Assembly: GCA_029851415.1 (NCBI GenBank)
Contig: CM056743.1
Coordinates: 15,864,727-15,928,726, forward strand
DNA: 64,000 nucleotides
Direction: 5' to 3'
Source of the DNA: Eretmocerus hayati
Taxonomy: Eukaryota; Arthropoda; Insecta; Hymenoptera; Aphelinidae
The notes under the pieces: generated by a model
The model's database searches: none
What the model was told of the DNA's origin: nothing
The model's input: the letters and a program-made list of their open reading frames with translations, nothing else
Shown here: one piece after another, positions 60,716-64,000 of the stretch
Layout: each line of letters begins with the position of its first letter
Position numbering within the stretch: position 1 is the first letter of the stretch
Made by a program: the position numbers and the translations under genes

Positions 60716-60830
60716 AAGTACAATCTTGAAAAGAATAAAAATGAAACGAAGCTCAAAGAAATCACGAGTCTCAAAGTCGAAGTGGAGGTGTTGAGGAGAG
60801 ATTAGCACCTGCTGGCTAATCAATCAATTG
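60716..60830 (+). CDS. Candidate next exon, charged coiled-coil-like
   Basis: Flanked by a good acceptor (TTTATTCTTGTTGCAG) and a donor (ATTG|GTATGG). The phase-0 junction with the exon ending at 60108 reads on directly. The segment is Lys/Glu-rich with spaced leucines (YNLEKNKNETKLKEITSLKV), so it could form a coiled coil. Together with the preceding ARQNELAV it faintly recalls a C/EBP-type bZIP, but spacing differs by about three residues and I do not claim it. A TAG at 60803-60805 interrupts, after which LLANQSI continues in frame to the donor. Confidence 0.35.
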
Positions 60831-61353
60831 GTATGGTTTTCATTATCATGCATGCATGAATCGACATACAGTAGTTTCCGTAAATTGTTGATTGGACATA
60901 TTCTCAGTAAATGCAAATCTTATTGGGTTCACACTAATGTTTCGAAAATACACTGCCGGTAAAAATTTTTAGGCCACCCAACATTTTTTGTTCTTTCTAA
61001 TCTTGGAAGTAGTTGTATGTGTAAGTCTTCCATGGTCCAGTAGAGCCTCGTAGATCCACTTACAAAATCGGGAAAGGAATTCTGGGTGTCCTGATACTGT
61101 TGACCGGCAGTGTACACTCGGCGTCAATGTCCGATTTCTGTGCCGGAAACAATTTCCGACCTATTTCTTGGAAAAAATTAATGGTATGTAGTAATGAAAG
61201 GAGGTTTCAACTGGTAATAACTTAACGAAGAATGATTTTTTTCCCGAGGAGTGTATCGCCTCATTTGGGAACAACCTATTATTTTAATGTAACAGCTTCT
61301 ACCTTCATGAAAATGGGGAGTGTGAAATTAAATCCGCTTGGAATTTTTTTTAG

Positions 61354-61550
61354 AATTTTCCGGAAAATTTTTGGTTCAAAGGGACAATGTAGACATCATT
61401 AAATCAAGCAAAGATGTCTCACACGCGACTCATGAGTTAGATTAAAATATTCGCGACCCAGACGAGATGTCCAAGTCGGTGAGCTTGAGGAACATCGTCG
61501 GGGCCCTAAATAACGCTGCAATTGGTTTGCATGATGTACTGAATGAACCA
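61354..61550 (+). CDS. Candidate last exon
   Basis: Follows a T-rich acceptor (TTTTTTTTAG). Its first two bases complete the codon left by the previous exon, so phases agree. Coding-like sequence includes GKFLVQRDNVDIIKSSKDV and SLRNIVGALNNAAIGLHDVL. A TAA at 61443-61445 lies between them in frame, and a TAA at 61551-61553 ends it. If the three-exon model is right, the gene has stops in every exon, as in a pseudogene, or is recoded. No domain recognised. Confidence 0.3.
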
Positions 61551-61672
61551 TAAGTTGTAATTACTACTCGAGCAGTATGCGGAACAACTCGAGATTATGC
61601 ATATGTCTCATTCACTCAAAATCGTTGACAGAGAGTTATCCCTTAATTACTCTGGTATTACGTAACGCCATG

Positions 61673-62047
61673 CTAATCAAATGGGAGTTGTGTCAAAATA
61701 CTACCACTAGGGTAACTAAGGGTTATCCATAACACGTTCTCGTACGGATATTGTCGCTCTCGGTTGCGAATAAAGGAGATGTTGTCAGAGCCACGGCCGT
61801 CAATTGTCAAGAGACGAAAGATATGTACGCGAACCCTACGAATAACTACATTTTCAGCCCTTTGCAGAGTAAGCCTATGGATACTCGCTTGGATTGATGA
61901 ATTGGATAAAACCAAGATCTGCACCACGGGCAGTTTCCGGGAATTCATTAAGTTGATGAATGGCGGATGGAACTGATAATTTTTCAGCTCTTCGTTTCGA
62001 ACGCGAGTATTGACAAAGGTCAAAATTTCCATGGCACTGGGGTTCAA
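61673..62047 (-). CDS. Uncharacterised open frame, 124 codons
   Basis: A minus-strand frame starting near SAMEILTFVNTRVRNEELKN with a Leu/Ile/Arg-rich body (HRLTLQRAENVVIRRVRVHI). Upstream the same frame continues to an acceptor-like TTTTAG near 62155, interrupted by one TAA. No family recognised. It runs opposite to the candidate gene ending at 61550. Confidence 0.28.
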   Translation of the reverse strand: MNPSAMEILTFVNTRVRNEELKNYQFHPPFINLMNSRKLPVVQILVLSNSSIQASIHRLTLQRAENVVIRRVRVHIFRLLTIDGRGSDNISFIRNRERQYPYENVLWITLSYPSGSILTQLPFD

Positions 62048-62309
62048 ATAAGAATGTTGTATATTTTATGAAAATTCAATCATCATCCTTGTTTGAGGCA
62101 ACCCAAGTGAATTCCAGCCAGTATGGCTTGTGTATAGTTGGAAAAATCCTAAAATAGCAGAAAAACTTGATTGGCAGTAGAGAGCGAGCTGATTTCACTG
62201 CAGTGGCTGTGAGGAAGGATATTGATTTTATTTTCAGGAAAATCTCACATCCGTATGATTTGAATTGATAAAAATTGGGAACGACGACATTTTGCAATAT
62301 CAAGAGGAG

Positions 62310-62940
62310 TCAGAAAAAACAAAGACCTTCGGCGTCACTCTTTAATTCATAAAATTGGAGTTGAAGTTGGTCTACAAGTGTCATTGGTTTGGGACAGAAA
62401 ATTCGTTTACGGATGTGAAACAGGCTGAATTTCCAAAGTCTTGTTTCAAAGTTCAAAGTTTTCGAAAGTTGTAATACATGTGGTATGATTTTCGATCTGT
62501 TCGCTCTATTGACAATTTGAAAAAATCTATTAAAAGCAAAATTAAATTGATTGACGTAACTGTTGACAAGACACGGAAGAAGTTGGAAAAATGTAGCGCC
62601 ACATGAATCGATTTGTTTTTTATAACCCTTGGAATGCTTTGTCGAACATCAGAATGAGGAACCCAAAGAGATCTGACTTATCGTTTAATTTACATATGTT
62701 CATGTATGATAAATAATTCATCAAGAGCACTGGATATGGCAGTCCATCAAGAAAATGATGATGATTTTATTTCAGCTACACAATGCGGTTTCAAGAAATG
62801 AGCGCTGATGACGTGAGTTCGTGAATCGAAAATTGACCTAATAAGTGGATCGTAATATGTCATGAAGATCAGATCCGAACTAGTTTTGTACTGATTTTTT
62901 TTTATTCCACAGGAACGAAGAATCGAGTTTGTAATGACAT
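62310..62940. other. No supported gene
   Basis: AT-rich linker before the terminal satellite. Nothing recognised. Confidence 0.45.
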
Positions 62941-62964
62941 GTGACACAAAATTCAGCTAGATCC

Positions 62965-64000
62965 GAAGTGCAGAAAGTAGTTTTTTTTGAGGTTAGGATA
63001 TTGAAACACGCCGGAGATAGGGTTAGGGTCGGATGCGTTCGCGAAATTCTTGTCAGGTACTCGGACAGTCATGAGGACCAATCTGCCATGGGTTTCGAGC
63101 CGATCGAAAGTGCGGAAGGCAGCCATTTTGGAGGTTATAAATCTGAACGACGCCGTAGATAGGGTTAGGATCGGAATGCGTTCGCACAATTTTTGTCAAA
63201 TACTCAGGCAATCATGAGGACCAATCTGCCATAGGTTTCAGGCCGATCGAAGGTGCGGAAGACAGTTTTCTTCCGATATTATGAATCTTGACGACGCCGT
63301 AGATAGGGTTAGAATCGGAATGCGTTCGCGGGATTTTTGTCAAATACTCGGGCAATCATGAGGACCAATCTGCCATAGGTTTCAGGCCGATCGAGAGTGC
63401 GGAAGGCAGTCATTTTTGAGGTTATAGATCTGAACGACGCCGTTGATAGGGTTAGGATCCGAATGCGTTCGCGGAATTTTTGTCAAATATTTGGGCAATC
63501 ATCAGGACCAATCTGCCATAGGTCTCAGGCCTATCGGAGGTGCGGAAGACAGTTTACTTCCGAGGTTATGAATCTTGACCACGCCGTAGATAGGGTTAGA
63601 ATCGGAATGCGTTCGCGAAATTCTTGTCAGATACTCGGGCAGTCACGAAGGCCAATCTGCCATGGGTTTCGAGTCGATCGAAGATGCGGATGGCAGTCAT
63701 TTTGGAGGTTATAAATCTGAACGACGCCGTAGATAGGGTTAGGATCGGAATGCGTTCGCAAAATTTTTGTCAAATACTCAGGCAATCATGAGGACCAATC
63801 TGCCATAGGTTTCAGGCCGATCGGAGGTGCGGAAGACAGTTTTCCTCCGAGGTTATCAATCTTGACCACGCCGTAGATAGGGTTAGGATCGGAATGCGTC
63901 CGCGAAATTCTTGTCAGATACTCGGGCAGTCATGGAGGCCAATCTGCCATGGGTTTCGAGCCGATCGAGAGTGCGGAAGGCAGTCATTTTTGAGGTTATA
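62965..64000. repeat. Tandem satellite, ~143-bp units in ~287-bp dimers
   Basis: The marker GATAGGGTTAG recurs at about 63016, 63158, 63302, 63445, 63589, 63732 and 63876, spacing 142-144 bp. Two unit types alternate (GGTTATAAATCTGAACGACG and GTTATGAATCTTGACCACG), so the real period is about 287 bp. The array continues past the window edge. Units contain CAATCTGCCAT and GGAATGCGTTCGC. The first unit at the left is the most diverged. Confidence 0.93.

Noticed and set aside
60070..60830. C/EBP-like bZIP domain split over two exons
   Set aside because: ARQNELAV and the Lys/Leu-rich stretch recall it, but the basic region lacks the key Asn-Arg pattern and spacing is off by about three residues.
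63016..63890. TAGGGTTAGG-like motif suggesting a telomere
   Set aside because: It occurs once per 143-bp unit rather than as a short tandem telomeric repeat, so it is part of the satellite.

Overview
This is a gene-poor, AT-rich nuclear window from a eukaryote, most likely an arthropod such as an insect. The evidence is indirect. There is a mariner-type transposase fragment, a decayed Helitron replicase, and a transposon protein of a type common in arthropod repeats. GT-AG splice signals, simple repeats and satellite arrays are also present. There are no bacterial-style operons, rRNAs, tRNAs or CRISPR arrays that I can recognise. I could not search databases, so species and most gene names stay open.

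Layout. 0-5 kb: two diverged inverted-repeat modules, a mariner 3' fragment and a 110-bp CT microsatellite. 5-10 kb: an element with inverted subrepeats, then a Helitron Rep region split by a 1.2-kb foldback-like insertion and joined directly to a second transposon's protein. 11-16.4 kb: a dispersed ~870-bp repeat interrupted by two nested insertions, a nearly perfect 1.78-kb palindrome, and an inverted array of short repeats. 17-20.3 kb: a decayed tandem duplication and a 182-bp satellite with 364-bp higher-order dimers. 22-28 kb: three more inverted-repeat elements and the uninterrupted second copy of the 870-bp repeat. 28-41 kb: mostly featureless, with small inverted-repeat elements. 41-48.4 kb: another cluster of terminal-inverted-repeat elements and a TATA-type promoter candidate. 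49-57 kb: diverged tandem duplications. 57-62 kb: the best protein-coding candidates. 63-64 kb: a second dimeric satellite running off the right edge.

The best candidate host gene is on the plus strand at about 58.99-61.55 kb. A proline-rich exon is built of five or more 60-codon repeats and is followed by two short exons with matching splice phases. Several in-frame stop codons interrupt it, as they do the ORFs on the opposite strand just upstream. This could be a decayed gene, stop-codon readthrough or, less likely, recoding. The recognisable transposon ORFs do not use TAA or TAG as sense codons, which argues against a genome-wide code change.

The dominant theme is inverted symmetry. At least a dozen separate hairpin-forming or long-TIR elements are present, several with visible target duplications (TA, TATA, AGCG) and with minisatellite-like expansion inside their arms. 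They are probably non-autonomous DNA transposons, and some could be sources of double-stranded RNA.
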